The notes under the pieces were generated by a model. That model saw only the letters and a program-made list of their open reading frames with translations, had not been told where the DNA came from and ran no database searches. The position numbers and the translations under genes are program-made. A DNA stretch of 64,000 bases from Vigna angularis (taxonomy: Eukaryota; Streptophyta; Magnoliopsida; Fabales; Fabaceae): NCBI RefSeq assembly GCF_016808095.1, contig NC_068980.1, positions 4,374,501 through 4,438,500 on the forward strand, in the 5' to 3' direction. Of the stretch, positions 28,701 to 39,856 are shown in pieces; positions within the stretch are counted from its first letter, which is position 1; each line of letters opens with the position of its first letter.

Positions 28701-30665
28701 CTGAATAACAAAAAAATTGTAATTTTTTTGGATTTAAAAAAAAACTTATAACTAAGTGAGCCAACCAATTTAATCCATCAACCCGTAGTGAGCGGAGCGA
28801 GATTGAAATTTTGTTGGCTTGCTAATAAATAAATTGGATTGGTTCACTAATGGGTCAGGTGAGATGACCCATTTTGATCACACTAACTAACTGTGGATAA
28901 AAGAAGAAAAAAAAAGATATTGGAATAAAGTTTATATTATAAACTTAACATGAAACTTATTTAACTGTTTTATGAAATTTATTGAAGTAAATTTTTGAAA
29001 AATATCAAACAGAACGATGCAGAGGAAGTTGGTATAAACTCTCTGAACTTGTCTTCTTAATGAAATATAACTTGAATTTCTTTAGGCGCATTTGGGGCCT
29101 CACAGTCACCAGAAATTCGACTTCCGGAAATATATCAAAAGATCTTTGGAAGAGGACTTCAAAGTGGTCGTCGAAATCAGGTTTTGACATCTGTGTCCTT
29201 ATTCTAGTTTAGTATTTTGGAATTTCAAAGTGCCATACATATATTTATACTATATAATAACTGCTTCCTTTCAAATTTTGTAGTCCTCCAATCTGGTTCA
29301 TTACAGTGTTTTTTCTCCTGTTTAACACTCACGGTGAGTGGATACATCTCATAATTCGCTAAGCTGAATCAATCATTTCATTGATCATTATGTGTATACG
29401 CACTGATCATTTGTATATATGTTCAGGCTGGTACTCTTATCTGTGGCTTCCATTTGCTCCTTTGATTGTAAGCACATGCTTGGCTTAATCAATAATAATG
29501 ATATTTCATCTTTTGTAATCATAATTAACGTGGTGAAAATGCACGTAGATTGTTCTATTAGTGGGAATGAAGCTGCAAGTGATAATAACGAAGATGGGTC
29601 AAAGAATTCAAGAACGAGGAGAGGTTGTAAGGGGCATGCCTCTGGTGCAACCAGGGGATCACCTCTTCTGGTTTAACAAACCTCGACTTATTCTATACCT
29701 CATTAATTTTGTGCTCTTTCAGGTATATACGTTGAACAAATAGCATCAATCAATTTAATGTATTTGTCGGAGTTTTACATGTTTCTTTTCTGGTGTGCTG
29801 ATCATTGGAACAGAACGCTTTTCAGCTTGCTTTCTTTTCATGGGCTGCGGTAAGTCCTGCAAAACACAATGACGTTATCTGAATTCTGCTCACATTTTCA
29901 TCTTGTTTTCTTTTATGTTTTTCAGCTTCAATTTATGATGAAGTCCTGTTTCCTTTCCCAAAAGCAGGATGTGGTGATCAGAATCTCAATGGGGTGTGTC
30001 CCATTTTCTAGATCCATATACCTATTTAGCAACTCATTCAAACACATTGTTTTGCCAATAATATAGTCTCATGTTTATAGTATAAAATTACCATGGATAA
30101 TGTGGCAGGATCTTCGTTCAATTCCTTTGCAGCTACGTCACTCTTCCTCTCTACGCTCTCGTGACGCAGGTAGTTTAATCCATTCTACGTTTTGGTGATG
30201 AAAGTAATTATAATTTGTAAGAGTTATTTATGGGTTGAACAGATGGGTTCAACGATGAAGGCAACGATTTTCAACGAAAGAGTAGCGATGGCTCTGAGAA
30301 ATTGGCACCACACAGCGAAGAAGAACATAAAAGAGAAGCGTGGATTACGATCGCAGAGTCCATTGTCAACGAGGCCTTCAACACCGAAGCACCCAAAGTC
30401 GAAGGCTAATCTGCTGAGACGGTATCACAGTGAAATGGCCACTTATCCATCTTCTCCGATAAGGTTCGATTTTGAGGCACATCTTCCTTATGAGATCCAT
30501 TCACCTCCTTCCTCCAAGGTTAATGCTGCAGCTACTTCTTCCATTGATCAGCATGAAATGGAGATGGAGGTGGAAATGGAAATTGACATGGATCAGGTCT
30601 CAGATCTCGCTCAACACCAGATTGATATTGAAGACAAGCAAGAATTTTCTTTTGATAAAAGATGA
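24995..30665 (+). CDS. MLO-like seven-transmembrane protein A, clade V type, 15 exons, 560 aa
   Basis: This is a plasma-membrane MLO-family protein; clade V members act as powdery-mildew susceptibility factors. Exons: 24995-25114, 25227-25284, 25361-25575, 26525-26641, 26739-26799, 27162-27250, 27323-27397, 29086-29180, 29284-29333, 29427-29467, 29549-29722, 29814-29849, 29926-29993, 30109-30169, 30243-30665. These give 1,683 nt with no stop and GT-AG junctions. It starts [15 protein letters not shown]. Family blocks seen include [70 protein letters not shown] and [19 protein letters not shown]. The cytosolic tail has the calmodulin-binding segment ([14 protein letters not shown]) and ends EFSFDKR, as in clade V. 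Intron 7 carries transposon sequence. The paralogue is at 41348. No inactivating change was seen. Confidence 0.95.
25611..25698. repeat. (AT)n microsatellite in MLO-A intron 3
   Basis: An alternating AT tract of about 88 bp starting 35 bp after the exon 3 donor. It stays open in the upstream frame and would encode Tyr-Ile repeats if the intron were retained; this is not expected to be real protein. Confidence 0.95.
27452..28153 (-). mobile_element. Possible decayed CACTA-like element in MLO-A intron 7
   Basis: The right end reads CTTGTAGTG (28145-28153), whose reverse complement CACTACAAG is a typical CACTA terminus. The interior has recurrent AATTTATTGAC/TTTACCAACCGATTTT-like words resembling subterminal repeats. 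The left end is only a degenerate CACAAAAAA (27452), and no 3-bp target duplication is clear. The call is tentative. Confidence 0.35.
28360..28885. mobile_element. hAT-like non-autonomous element (MITE) in MLO-A intron 7
   Basis: The ends are imperfect inverted repeats: TAGCATTGTCAAAATGGGG on the left, and TAGTGTGATCAAAATGGGTC as the reverse complement of the right. The internal TTCGAGTCGGGTTGAG and CAACCCGTAGTGAGC resemble plant hAT elements with TAG...CAAAATGGGT termini. It is 526 bp with no ORF. The 8-bp flanks (ACATGACG / ACTAACTG) match only partly, so it is old or the ends are slightly off. Confidence 0.55.
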
Positions 30666-30967
30666 CACCGTTTTTTATTAAATGCCAAAACGACAAAGGT
30701 GATCATGATTTTAGTAGCATTTCATCTTTGTATAACTCCAGGGAAGCAAAACATGGAGGTTATATATTGTTTGTTTTATGCGTTTTTTTTTTCTTATGAA
30801 ACTTGTACTTGGTTAACTTATGTATCTCATTAAAAAGTAAATTAAATAGTTACATTTTTTTTTTTTAAAATGTCATGTTTCTAAAATGCAATTTTTTCAT
30901 ATATTGTCTCCTTTAGATATAAAAATAGAGAAAGAAGTTACTGGATTGGATAAATGCTTATATATAT
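30666..30967 (+). other. MLO-A 3' flank
   Basis: About 300 bp between the MLO-A stop and the copia element. It includes T-rich and AATAAA-poor 3' UTR-like sequence and ends in the duplicated target TATAT (30963-30967). Polyadenylation cannot be placed. Confidence 0.5.
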
Positions 30968-31543
30968 TGTTGGGAAACAGCGGTACTTGTTCCCTCCTCT
31001 GTGAACCCCAAAATGGGCACTATGCGGAAGCGTAAAAAATGAAAGCGTAGGAAAAGAGAAAATTAACACTGGAAATTTTAACGTGGAAAATCCTCTCGGA
31101 AAAAACCACGGGACCTAGTCCAGAAAAATATCTCCACTATAAAAGTAGGATTACAGTGTTTCTCTCACTCTCTGAGGATCTCTCAATAAATCTCACCCTC
31201 TCGGATGGTATACAAAACTCTCACTTTCACACTCACAGTATCTTCTATTGTACTGTGTCTACACCTCTCGGTATTTCTCTCACACACAAAAAACTCTATT
31301 TCTCTCCTTCACCGTGGCTCTCTTTTCTTCACGGTGGTATTTTTCTTCTCTGTTGGTCTGTCCATCTTGCTGCCTTAGCTTCTCCATTTAAGAAGCAAAG
31401 AAGGTGCAAGAGTCCAAATTGAAGATTGGTGGCTTGGAGCATTTTACGGAAAAGCAAGGTGGGAGACAACTTCATTTTGGCTTCAACTTTCGGTGGAGTG
31501 GTAGAGAGAAAGTGGAGGGTCCCATTTTTGTTTTATTCCAACA
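30968..31543 (-). repeat. 3' LTR of the copia element
   Basis: 576 bp, TGTTGG...CCAACA. It is identical to the right copy except for one base. Its short + strand open frame (31156-31422) recurs at 35797-36063 only because the LTR is duplicated. Confidence 0.97.
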
Positions 31544-31589
31544 AAACTCCCCCATAAAACAAAAAATGGGTCTTCCATCCCTTCTTGAC

Positions 31590-34500
31590 TTAATTTAAAG
31601 GTACCAAGATACCAGTACCTTGGCAACAATCTTCAACCTTCTTGGTTGGTATTGACTTGGTCATCATGTCAGACCAATTCAAGTCTGTATGGATTTTCTC
31701 TATCTTCAATTTCTTCTCATCCAGCGCTTCTCGTATCCAGTGATACCGCACGTCGATATGCTTCGAGCGTGAATGGAACATGGGGTTCTTGGTTAGATGA
31801 ATGGTACTTTGATTATCACAATTCACCACATAATCATCTTGATCATGTCCTAATTCACTTAGGAAATTCTTCATCCATAGCATCTCTTTAGAGGCTTCAG
31901 TCACCGCTACATACTCTGCTTCAGCAGTAGACAATGTCACACATTTTTGTAGCTTTGACTGCCAAGAAACAGCTCCCCCTGCAAAAGTAATCAGATAACC
32001 TGATGTTGACTTCCTTGAATCGACATCTCCAGCCATGTCTGAGTCTGAATATCCGATTAGCTTTAGATCTCCATTGCCAAAACACAAGCTTCTTTTGGCA
32101 GATCCTCTTAGATACCTTAGTATCCACTTAACAGCTTCCCAATGCTCCTTTCCTGGATTTGACAGGAATCTGCTCACAACTCCTACAGCATAGCCAATAT
32201 CTGGCCTTGTACAAACCATTGCATACATAAGGCTACCCACGGCAGAAGAGTAGGGTACCTTGCTCATTTCTTCTTTTTCTTCTTCATTCTTTGGACATTG
32301 CGACTTGCTAAGTTTGAAATGTCCAGCAATTGGAACACGAGCAGATTTGGCATTGTGCATGTTGAACCTTTTGAGAATCTTCTCAATGTAATCTTCTTGA
32401 GATACCCATAGCATTCTTCTAGAACGATCTCTGGAGATTTTCATTCCAAGTATCTTCTTTACTGCACCCAGGTCTTTCATGGCAAAAGACTTGCTCAATG
32501 CCTTCTTGAGAGCAGCTATTTTAATTTTGTCCTTCCCTACAATCAACATATCATCAACATACAAGAGAAGTATGATGGACTCACCATTTTCATAATGCTT
32601 CACAAACACACAATGGTCTGCGGAGGTCTTCTTGAAATTATGTTGAATCATGAAGGAATCGAATTTCTTGTACCATTGTCTTGGAGCTTGCTTCAGACCA
32701 TAGAGACTTTTCTTCAGACGACACACCAAGTGTTCTTTGCCTGGTTCTTCAAAACCCTCTGGTTGCTTCATGTAAATTTCTTCTTCTAGGTCTCCATGTA
32801 AGAATGTTGTTTTGACGTCCAGTTGTTCAATCTCCAGGTCTAGTGTTGCTGCCAGACCGAGAATTGCTCTAATGGATGTCATCTTCACCACTGGTGAAAA
32901 TATTTCGTCAAAATCTATTCCTTTCTTCTGGTTGCACCCCTTCACGACAATTCGTGCTTTGTACCTTGGGCTTGGGTTGTTCTCTTCATTCTTGAGCTTG
33001 AACACCCATTTGTTCTGCAATGCTCTTCTTTCTTTTGGTAATTCTACCAAATCATAAGTCTGATTTTCCTTTAAGGATTGCATCTCTTCTTCCATGGCTT
33101 GCAACCATTTGTCTTTGTCTTTCGTCTCCATTGCTTCTACAAAGCTTTGAGGTTCACCTTCATCAGTAAAATTAACATATTCATCTGAAAAATACCTTCT
33201 TGACGGTTGCTTCTGCCTTGTTGATCGCCTCAATTGGGGTTCTTGCGGAGCATCCTCAATTGGTTGATCTTCTTCCGTCAGATTAGGTTGATCTGTTTCT
33301 TCAGCCATTTCATCAAGTTGTAACTCTGGTTCGGCTTGATGAGTCTCTCCCCCTGAGTTGTTCATTACAATAGGGCTTTGATCACTTATCAGCTTAAGTG
33401 TTGGTTTCTCCACTTTCTTGATGTCTTGGATTGTCTGATCTTCAAAGAACACCACATCTCTGCTTCGAACAATCTTTCTGTTTGCAGGATCCCATAATCT
33501 GAAACCAAATTCATCTCTTGGAGAACCAAGGTATATGCACTCTTTCGCCTTAGCATCGAGCTTTGCTCTTTCATCTTTCGGAATGTGAACTGATGCCTTA
33601 CATCCGAAGACTTTCAAGTTGCGATATGAGGCCTTTTTACCGGACCATACTTCTTCTGGTATCTTACCGTTTAATGGTCTTGACGGTGATAAGTTGATCA
33701 AATCAGCTGCTGTCACCACTGCTTCCCCCCAGAATGTCTTGGGAAGTTTTGCGTGAGACAACATGCTCCTGACCTTCTCGGCAATCGTTCTGTTGAATCT
33801 TTCAGCTACTCCATTCATCTGAGGTGTCTTGGGAGGTACTTTCTCATGTTTGATCCCATGAGTCTTGCAATAGTGCTCGAACGGACCTCTGTACTCTCCA
33901 CCATTATCACTTCTCAGACATTTCAACTTTCTACCAGTTTCACGTTCAACTGAGGCGTGAAACTCCTTGAAGATTCGTAGAACTTCATCTTTTCTCTTCA
34001 ATGGATAGACCCACAATTTTCTGGAGTGGTCATCAATGAAGGTAACAAAATATTGAGCACCACCAAGGGACTTTTCAGATGTTGAACAAACATCTGAGTG
34101 TACAAGATCCAAAATATGCTCTTTTCTTCTTCCACTTTCAGATCTACGGAAGGACACTCTACGTTGCTTACCTGCTAAGCAATCTTCACACAGTTCAAGT
34201 GGTTGCCCTTTTATACTTTGGAGATGATCTTTTGCGAGGATCTCTAATCCCTTTTCGCTCATGTGGCCTAGTCTTTTATGCCACAACTCCTTACTTTCTT
34301 CTTGAGCAACATTCGTCTCTCCTTTGTATATTTTTCCTTGCATGCAGTACAAGGAGCCTTCCTTCTTGCCTCGAGCAACAATCATGCTTCCTTGACAGAG
34401 TTTCCATCTTCCATCGCTGAATTGGTTGTTCATTCCAGCATCATCTAATTTGCCAACTGAGATAAGGTTTAGACGTATCTCTGGTACATGTCTTACCTCC

Positions 34501-35570
34501 TTCAGCACAAGTTTGTTTCCATTTTCTGTCGTCAAAGTCACTTCTCCTATGCCCACAATTTTGCTTGTGACATGATTTCCCATCTTCACTGTTCCAAAAT
34601 CTCCTTTTTGATAGGATGAGAAGAATTCCTCATGAGGAGTAACATGGAAAGATGCTCCGGTATCTACTATCCAAGTGCAATCATCGAAAGCAATATTTAG
34701 ATAGTTTACCTCAGTGATAAGGAACACATTCTCATCATTTGATACCACCGCTGTTGTGGTCTTTTCCTCCAACTTCTTTTTGGGATCTACCACATCAGGG
34801 TGTATAGTTCCATTCTTCTGATCTCTTTTCAGGAATCTACATTCTTGCTTCTTGTGGCCATCTTTTCCACAATAAAAGCATGTTAAACCTTTGGAACGAG
34901 ACTTGAATCTTCCTCGTGACTTTTCACGTTTTCCTTTGCTTCTGTTTTCACTCCTTCCTCTATTCTCAACAACATTGGCTTCTGAGTGACTACTCGATCC
35001 CCTTTCTTTCCTTCTGGATTCTTCATTCAGTAAACTGTCTGTGATGTTATCCAGACTGAGCTTTCCATCTGGTGCTGAGTTACTGAGAGTGACCACCAAC
35101 GTGTCCCAACTCTCCGGTAGAGAACTAAGGAGTAGAAGAGCTTGTAGCTCGTCATCAATCTTCATATCCGCCTTCATTAATTGATTCACAATACCTTTGA
35201 AGGTGTTGAGGTGCTCGATCATATTCTGGTCGTCAGTGTACTCCAACTTTACGAGTCGTCTGACTAGGTGAGCTTTGTTCCTGGGAGTCTTCTTTTGAAT
35301 CATTGATTCAAGCTTTGTCCATAACTCATACGCATTAGTATAAGTCGATACATGCTCAAAGAGACTTTTGTCGATGTATTTCCGAATCATAGCCACTGTT
35401 TTACGATTCAGAATCTCCCAGTCTTTTTCGGCCTTCCCTTCCGGAATTTCCGGATTTGTGATCGGCTCATACAAATCCTTGCAGTATAGATGATCTTCCA
35501 TCATCGGCTTCCAGTAGGAATAATTATCTGCAGTTAGCTTGAACATGTCTCCTTCCATCTTGAGTTTCAC
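31590..35570 (-). CDS. Ty1/copia Gag-Pol polyprotein, 1326 aa, intact
   Basis: One frame encodes all retrotransposon functions: packaging, protein processing, reverse transcription and integration. Visible in order are a UBN2-type Gag (about 50-185), a basic stretch and CCHC zinc knuckle (CFYCGKDGHKKQEC, 231-244), aspartic protease DTGA (303-306), the GAG-pre-integrase block (LWHKRLGHMSEKGLEILAK), and the integrase core (HSDVC, FVTFIDDHSRKLWVY, LRSDNGGEYRG, NGVAERFNRT). A copia RT follows (KARIVVKGCNQKKGIDF, YVDDMLIVG), then a C-terminal RNaseH (STAEAEYVA, DNQSTIHL, SKHIDVRYHWIRE). Motif order (integrase before RT) is diagnostic of copia, and wording is closest to the Tnt1/Tork lineage. Length is normal. 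The ATG lies 26 bp inside the PBS and no stop or frameshift is present. Confidence 0.98.
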   Translation of the reverse strand: MKLKMEGDMFKLTADNYSYWKPMMEDHLYCKDLYEPITNPEIPEGKAEKDWEILNRKTVAMIRKYIDKSLFEHVSTYTNAYELWTKLESMIQKKTPRNKAHLVRRLVKLEYTDDQNMIEHLNTFKGIVNQLMKADMKIDDELQALLLLSSLPESWDTLVVTLSNSAPDGKLSLDNITDSLLNEESRRKERGSSSHSEANVVENRGRSENRSKGKREKSRGRFKSRSKGLTCFYCGKDGHKKQECRFLKRDQKNGTIHPDVVDPKKKLEEKTTTAVVSNDENVFLITEVNYLNIAFDDCTWIVDTGASFHVTPHEEFFSSYQKGDFGTVKMGNHVTSKIVGIGEVTLTTENGNKLVLKEVRHVPEIRLNLISVGKLDDAGMNNQFSDGRWKLCQGSMIVARGKKEGSLYCMQGKIYKGETNVAQEESKELWHKRLGHMSEKGLEILAKDHLQSIKGQPLELCEDCLAGKQRRVSFRRSESGRRKEHILDLVHSDVCSTSEKSLGGAQYFVTFIDDHSRKLWVYPLKRKDEVLRIFKEFHASVERETGRKLKCLRSDNGGEYRGPFEHYCKTHGIKHEKVPPKTPQMNGVAERFNRTIAEKVRSMLSHAKLPKTFWGEAVVTAADLINLSPSRPLNGKIPEEVWSGKKASYRNLKVFGCKASVHIPKDERAKLDAKAKECIYLGSPRDEFGFRLWDPANRKIVRSRDVVFFEDQTIQDIKKVEKPTLKLISDQSPIVMNNSGGETHQAEPELQLDEMAEETDQPNLTEEDQPIEDAPQEPQLRRSTRQKQPSRRYFSDEYVNFTDEGEPQSFVEAMETKDKDKWLQAMEEEMQSLKENQTYDLVELPKERRALQNKWVFKLKNEENNPSPRYKARIVVKGCNQKKGIDFDEIFSPVVKMTSIRAILGLAATLDLEIEQLDVKTTFLHGDLEEEIYMKQPEGFEEPGKEHLVCRLKKSLYGLKQAPRQWYKKFDSFMIQHNFKKTSADHCVFVKHYENGESIILLLYVDDMLIVGKDKIKIAALKKALSKSFAMKDLGAVKKILGMKISRDRSRRMLWVSQEDYIEKILKRFNMHNAKSARVPIAGHFKLSKSQCPKNEEEKEEMSKVPYSSAVGSLMYAMVCTRPDIGYAVGVVSRFLSNPGKEHWEAVKWILRYLRGSAKRSLCFGNGDLKLIGYSDSDMAGDVDSRKSTSGYLITFAGGAVSWQSKLQKCVTLSTAEAEYVAVTEASKEMLWMKNFLSELGHDQDDYVVNCDNQSTIHLTKNPMFHSRSKHIDVRYHWIREALDEKKLKIEKIHTDLNWSDMMTKSIPTKKVEDCCQGTGILVPLN

Positions 35571-35608
35571 AGGACCGTGACTTTTCGAACCGGTAGCTCT
35601 GATACCAC

Positions 35609-36184
35609 TGTTGGGAAACAGCGGTACTTGTTCCCTCCTCTGTGAACCCCAAAATGGGCACTATGCGGAAGCGTAAAAAATGAAAGCGTAGGAAAAGAGA
35701 AAATTAACACTGGAAATTTTAACGTGGAAAATCCTCTCGGAAAAAACCACGGGACCTAGTCCAAAAAAATATCTCCACTATAAAAGTAGGATTACAGTGT
35801 TTCTCTCACTCTCTGAGGATCTCTCAATAAATCTCACCCTCTCGGATGGTATACAAAACTCTCACTTTCACACTCACAGTATCTTCTATTGTACTGTGTC
35901 TACACCTCTCGGTATTTCTCTCACACACAAAAAACTCTATTTCTCTCCTTCACCGTGGCTCTCTTTTCTTCACGGTGGTATTTTTCTTCTCTGTTGGTCT
36001 GTCCATCTTGCTGCCTTAGCTTCTCCATTTAAGAAGCAAAGAAGGTGCAAGAGTCCAAATTGAAGATTGGTGGCTTGGAGCATTTTACGGAAAAGCAAGG
36101 TGGGAGACAACTTCATTTTGGCTTCAACTTTCGGTGGAGTGGTAGAGAGAAAGTGGAGGGTCCCATTTTTGTTTTATTCCAACA
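35609..36184 (-). repeat. 5' LTR of the copia element
   Basis: 576 bp. It would hold the element promoter on -, reading leftwards into Gag-Pol. It has the same termini (TGTTGG...CCAACA) as the 3' copy. Confidence 0.97.
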
Positions 36185-36720
36185 TATATACCTACTCTTT
36201 CCTTTTTCTTTTTTCTTTTTACTTTATGCTCCCTTGAGTACTTTCAAACCTAACTTAATTCATGAAAACAAGTGCTTTTGAAAACAAGTGCTTTCAAACG
36301 TGATGAGCCCCATGTTCACGTCCATAAGCAAACGAAATCGTCGCCGAGCTCCCAAATGAATCGTTCTACACCTAGTCTTGCAATCATGGAAGAGAAGGAG
36401 TCCTCAAAGTCAAAACCGTCATCAAGTTCCATGGTTGAAAGAAATCGACACGACACACCCTCTTCATTGGACAGTTGAAACACTTGTCTCCTTCGTTGAA
36501 GATGCACTTCTTCTCTTTTAGCAGTCACGAAATATAAGTTACAATGGGAATCCATTACAAGATTCGTTCATGGTGTCCACTCACAGTCATGAAATTTCAT
36601 GGAATCGATTATAAAAAAAGGTGGAATCGGTTATTGGTGGCTGGAATCGATTATAGTCCACGAACTCACACCATGAAATTGGATACAATGCTGAAATACA
36701 TATATGTTGGTGGCAGAACC

Positions 36721-37281
36721 TGTTGTAAAAGCTTAGAATAAAACAATAAAGATCATGAACAAAAAATTTTCTGAGACATCTAGATCATTGTCCTTAACGA
36801 CTTATCAACGGTGTATTGCGCAAGCTCCAGGATACAACATGAACTTTTTAAAATTTCTAGGATCTCAAAACTAATAAGGATCTCTAAAAAGAGAATAAAA
36901 TAAACCCAAAATATTTTTAGGAAAAGAAGAAAAGTAAAAGAATAAAACCAAGAGAAGAGAGAATGAGAGAAGAATGGTTCTGATGATGTGTTTTTGAGTG
37001 AATGAAATGCTCTATTTATAGAGTTGGTGAATCAGGCCCATGATCCAAAAGATCCAAAATATCTAGCAAAATATTTACTAAAAAATGATTTTTTAATACA
37101 ATAGGAATGTTGCAAATAAAATAAGAATGTTGGTAGCGTGAAGTTTGGGAAATATCTCCAAATCAAAACGTTGGAAGCAAAAGCTTGCGGTCCAAGCTCA
37201 TAAAAATCTTCCGCATTTGAAGACATCCGCAACTGATGGCACAAAACTTTTGCAATATTATTATATTAAAAAATAATAACA
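36721..37281 (-). mobile_element. Solo LTR of an unidentified LTR retrotransposon
   Basis: A 561-bp segment starts TGTTG and ends TAACA, flanked by a perfect 5-bp target duplication GAACC (36716-36720 and 37282-37286). On - it contains CTCTATAAATAGAG (around 37010-37024), a good TATA box, followed by a pyrimidine-rich leader (TTCTTCTCTCATTCTCTCTTC). It lacks internal sequence, PBS or coding region, so it is best read as the product of recombination between the two LTRs. It is unrelated to the copia LTR next to it. Confidence 0.85.
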
Positions 37282-37286
37282 GAACC

Positions 37287-39190
37287 AACGACACGTAACA
37301 AGTGATAAATGTCGTTCTCTCCTAAAATATTTGTGCAATATATGATAACTCTTTCTTTCATAACTTAATTAGACATTAAAGTACACAAAAACACAATAAC
37401 CTTTTTTTGGTATTTTTAACAAAGAGTTGGTGTACGAAAAATTTAACATAGAATATTTACAATTTATTAAGACTATTATTCATTTACTTCATTTTCATAT
37501 ATTCACAAACATCTCAATTTCATCCATTAGGTGTTCAAGTATTGTTTTCCATTATACCTAATACTTCCACGTTGAGCAAGACATATAAAAGTTTAAATAC
37601 ATACGTTGCCTTTAATCCTCCGGGTATTCTTTTAAGAATAAAATTATCACATAATTTCAAGTTCCAAAATGAATTATATCTCAAATATGATGAGTGAGGT
37701 AAATATTCGTAATAAATTATATCAATGAAATTTAATAAATATGAAAAATCAAATATATATATATATATATATATATATTAATTTTTTTTAAAATAAGTAG
37801 GTGTGCGACAATACTAATAGTAGTTTCTAAATTAGTGAGATTAATAATATATCTAATAAAAAAACAAAAATAGCTTGTGTATTTTGAGAAAAAGAAAATT
37901 GGTGATTTTTTAGTATTATCATGGAATCTGGATGGGAATTTGCTTGGCAGGCCAAAGGTCAGTCAACTAAGTGGCAGCATTTATATAAGCCTTATACAGA
38001 AAGTTAACCCTCTAATTAAGTCATTATCGATCGCAGCAAGTAAAATATACGCCTAGCTAGATTTTAGTTTTTAATGTTCATGAATACTTATTTGATCAGT
38101 TCTATGCCTTTTTTTTTAATTTCAGCAAGTGGGCTTATAACTTATTCTGCACCTACTTGCATTCAAACGCACTTTCTTTCCTTGCTAAATTAATTCCTCG
38201 AAATTCCCAAAGAAAAATATAATTCAAATTCAACTTATCACAAAGAAGAAGAGTTGTAGCCACTTCTTGCCATTATGCGTAGCACCCTACCTATAATTAT
38301 TTTTAATTTAGATCATACTAATAAGGTAAAAAAATTATATATATTAGATATTTCGGCTGTCATATTAATTATGATTTAAGTTATAATATTCTACTTGGTA
38401 TATAGTCAATTTTTTTAATTTACTACCGTAAAAATTAACTATGCATTACATGAGGAAAAAATTATACTGCATAATGTTACTTATAATTTATAAACGTTGA
38501 TTGAGTTTTTTTTTTCACGTAATATACACGGTTCCTTATCTAGTTTCAATTATGGTAAGAGTCAGAGTTGGCAAACTAATTAAGCAGTCATTGTCTTCAA
38601 TAGAAAAGATCTAATCGAATTAACCTATAATCTAAACAATCCGAGATTAATCCAAAAAATTAAATCATCAAATATAAATTTTAATATATTAAATTCAAAT
38701 TATACAATATTTATTAGATTAAATCTAAATCCAAACCGATTCTCACGTACGGGTGAATGTGTTAATTTGTTTGCGACCATAGATCCTTTGACCTTTACGG
38801 CGTCATCAGTATCCAATGCATTGGAAGATTAGGTGCGCTTGCCCACTCTGCACGTCATTCTAGTGATTTAATACACACAACATTTATTTTATAATAACTT
38901 TTTTTCCTTTTTCAAATATTACCACAAGTGGTCTACGTCAAATCATCAATCAAAATAGTACAAAATAAATCATATTTTAAATACCTTTTTAACCCCTTAA
39001 TTTTGAAGTAACCGGTCTAATCTAAAATATATCTTTTATTTATATGTTTCTTTTAATTTTTTCTCTTATTTAAATCCTGTTAAAAAAATTGTTTAGATTA
39101 ATTATTAATAAATAGATGTTATTTATATAATAATCTATTTCAACAATCTGTAGGATAGTGATTGGTTTTGGTCAAATTTTGTGAGTCACC
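37287..39190. promoter_or_regulatory. Intergenic DNA with remnants of MLO-type upstream sequence
   Basis: No gene is seen. An (AT)n tract of about 27 bp lies near 37755-37780. Two stretches (about 38517-38548 and 38851-38870) match sequence upstream of MLO-A, showing that the tandem duplication included upstream DNA. Confidence 0.5.
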
Positions 39191-39856
39191 AAGACCATAA
39201 TTTTTCGAACTTCTCTAAGCTTTATATTAAAAAAATAATATAATGAGTAAACACTAACACAAAACATTAAAATTGCACTAACATTTTATACTGGTTTTAA
39301 CGAAATTGATGTGAAATAAAAATGCTATAGCATGATTATAATTATAATATAATTTCATCTTTTTTAATCTTATTTTTGTTCAATTTTTTCCTTCGTTCTC
39401 ATTATTTGTTGGTTTTTAGTATTCTTGTTTGTTGTGTGATTTTCACTTTCTATAGCAGTTCAATAACTAGTATAAAAAGTTACTTTTTCTACCGGTTAAA
39501 CGCATAATTGATATAAAAAAATATTTCAAACAGCAAAATTTTTATTTCCAAATCTTTCACACAACTTTCACGCATTTGACATAGTAGATCAATTACTTGA
39601 TTTATCTTGTATGCAAAATAGTCCAACAATTACAAACCTCTCGTTACAAATAAAAAATATAAGAAACTATTTTTTATATTAGTTATAAATGAAACTAATA
39701 TATAAAGTTTTTTTATTTATTATAAAAATATTACCGCTTTTACTTTCTATACCTGTTATAACTGATAAGTTTTGTTATTTATTGTAAAAAAGTCATTGCA
39801 TTCATTTTCTATATAGGTTATAACTAATATTGATATAAATATCTTTTTTCTTTATT

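Larger units (their letters stand above)
30968..36184 (-). mobile_element. Full-length, coding-intact Ty1/copia retrotransposon (Tork/Tnt1-like)
   Basis: The 5,217-bp element is flanked by the target duplication TATAT (30963-30967 and 36185-36189). Its two LTRs (30968-31543 and 35609-36184) are both 576 bp and differ at a single visible position (G at 31123, A at 35764). On -, the 5' LTR (right copy) is followed after one base by TGGTATCAGAGC (35607-35596), the initiator tRNA-Met primer site. A polypurine tract, ATGGGGGAGTTT (31555-31544), precedes the 3' LTR. The internal region encodes one uninterrupted Gag-Pol. Near-identical LTRs and an open frame indicate very recent insertion and possible autonomy. 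It lies antisense to the MLO genes, 302 bp after the MLO-A stop. Confidence 0.98.

Noticed and set aside
31156..31598. Open frames on + in the copia LTR, repeated at 35797-36281
   Set aside because: They occur twice only because the LTR is duplicated, run antisense to Gag-Pol and have no recognisable domain.
30666..37286. Whole MLO-A to solo-LTR interval as one nested composite element
   Set aside because: The copia element and the solo LTR each have their own target duplication (TATAT and GAACC) and lie side by side, not nested.
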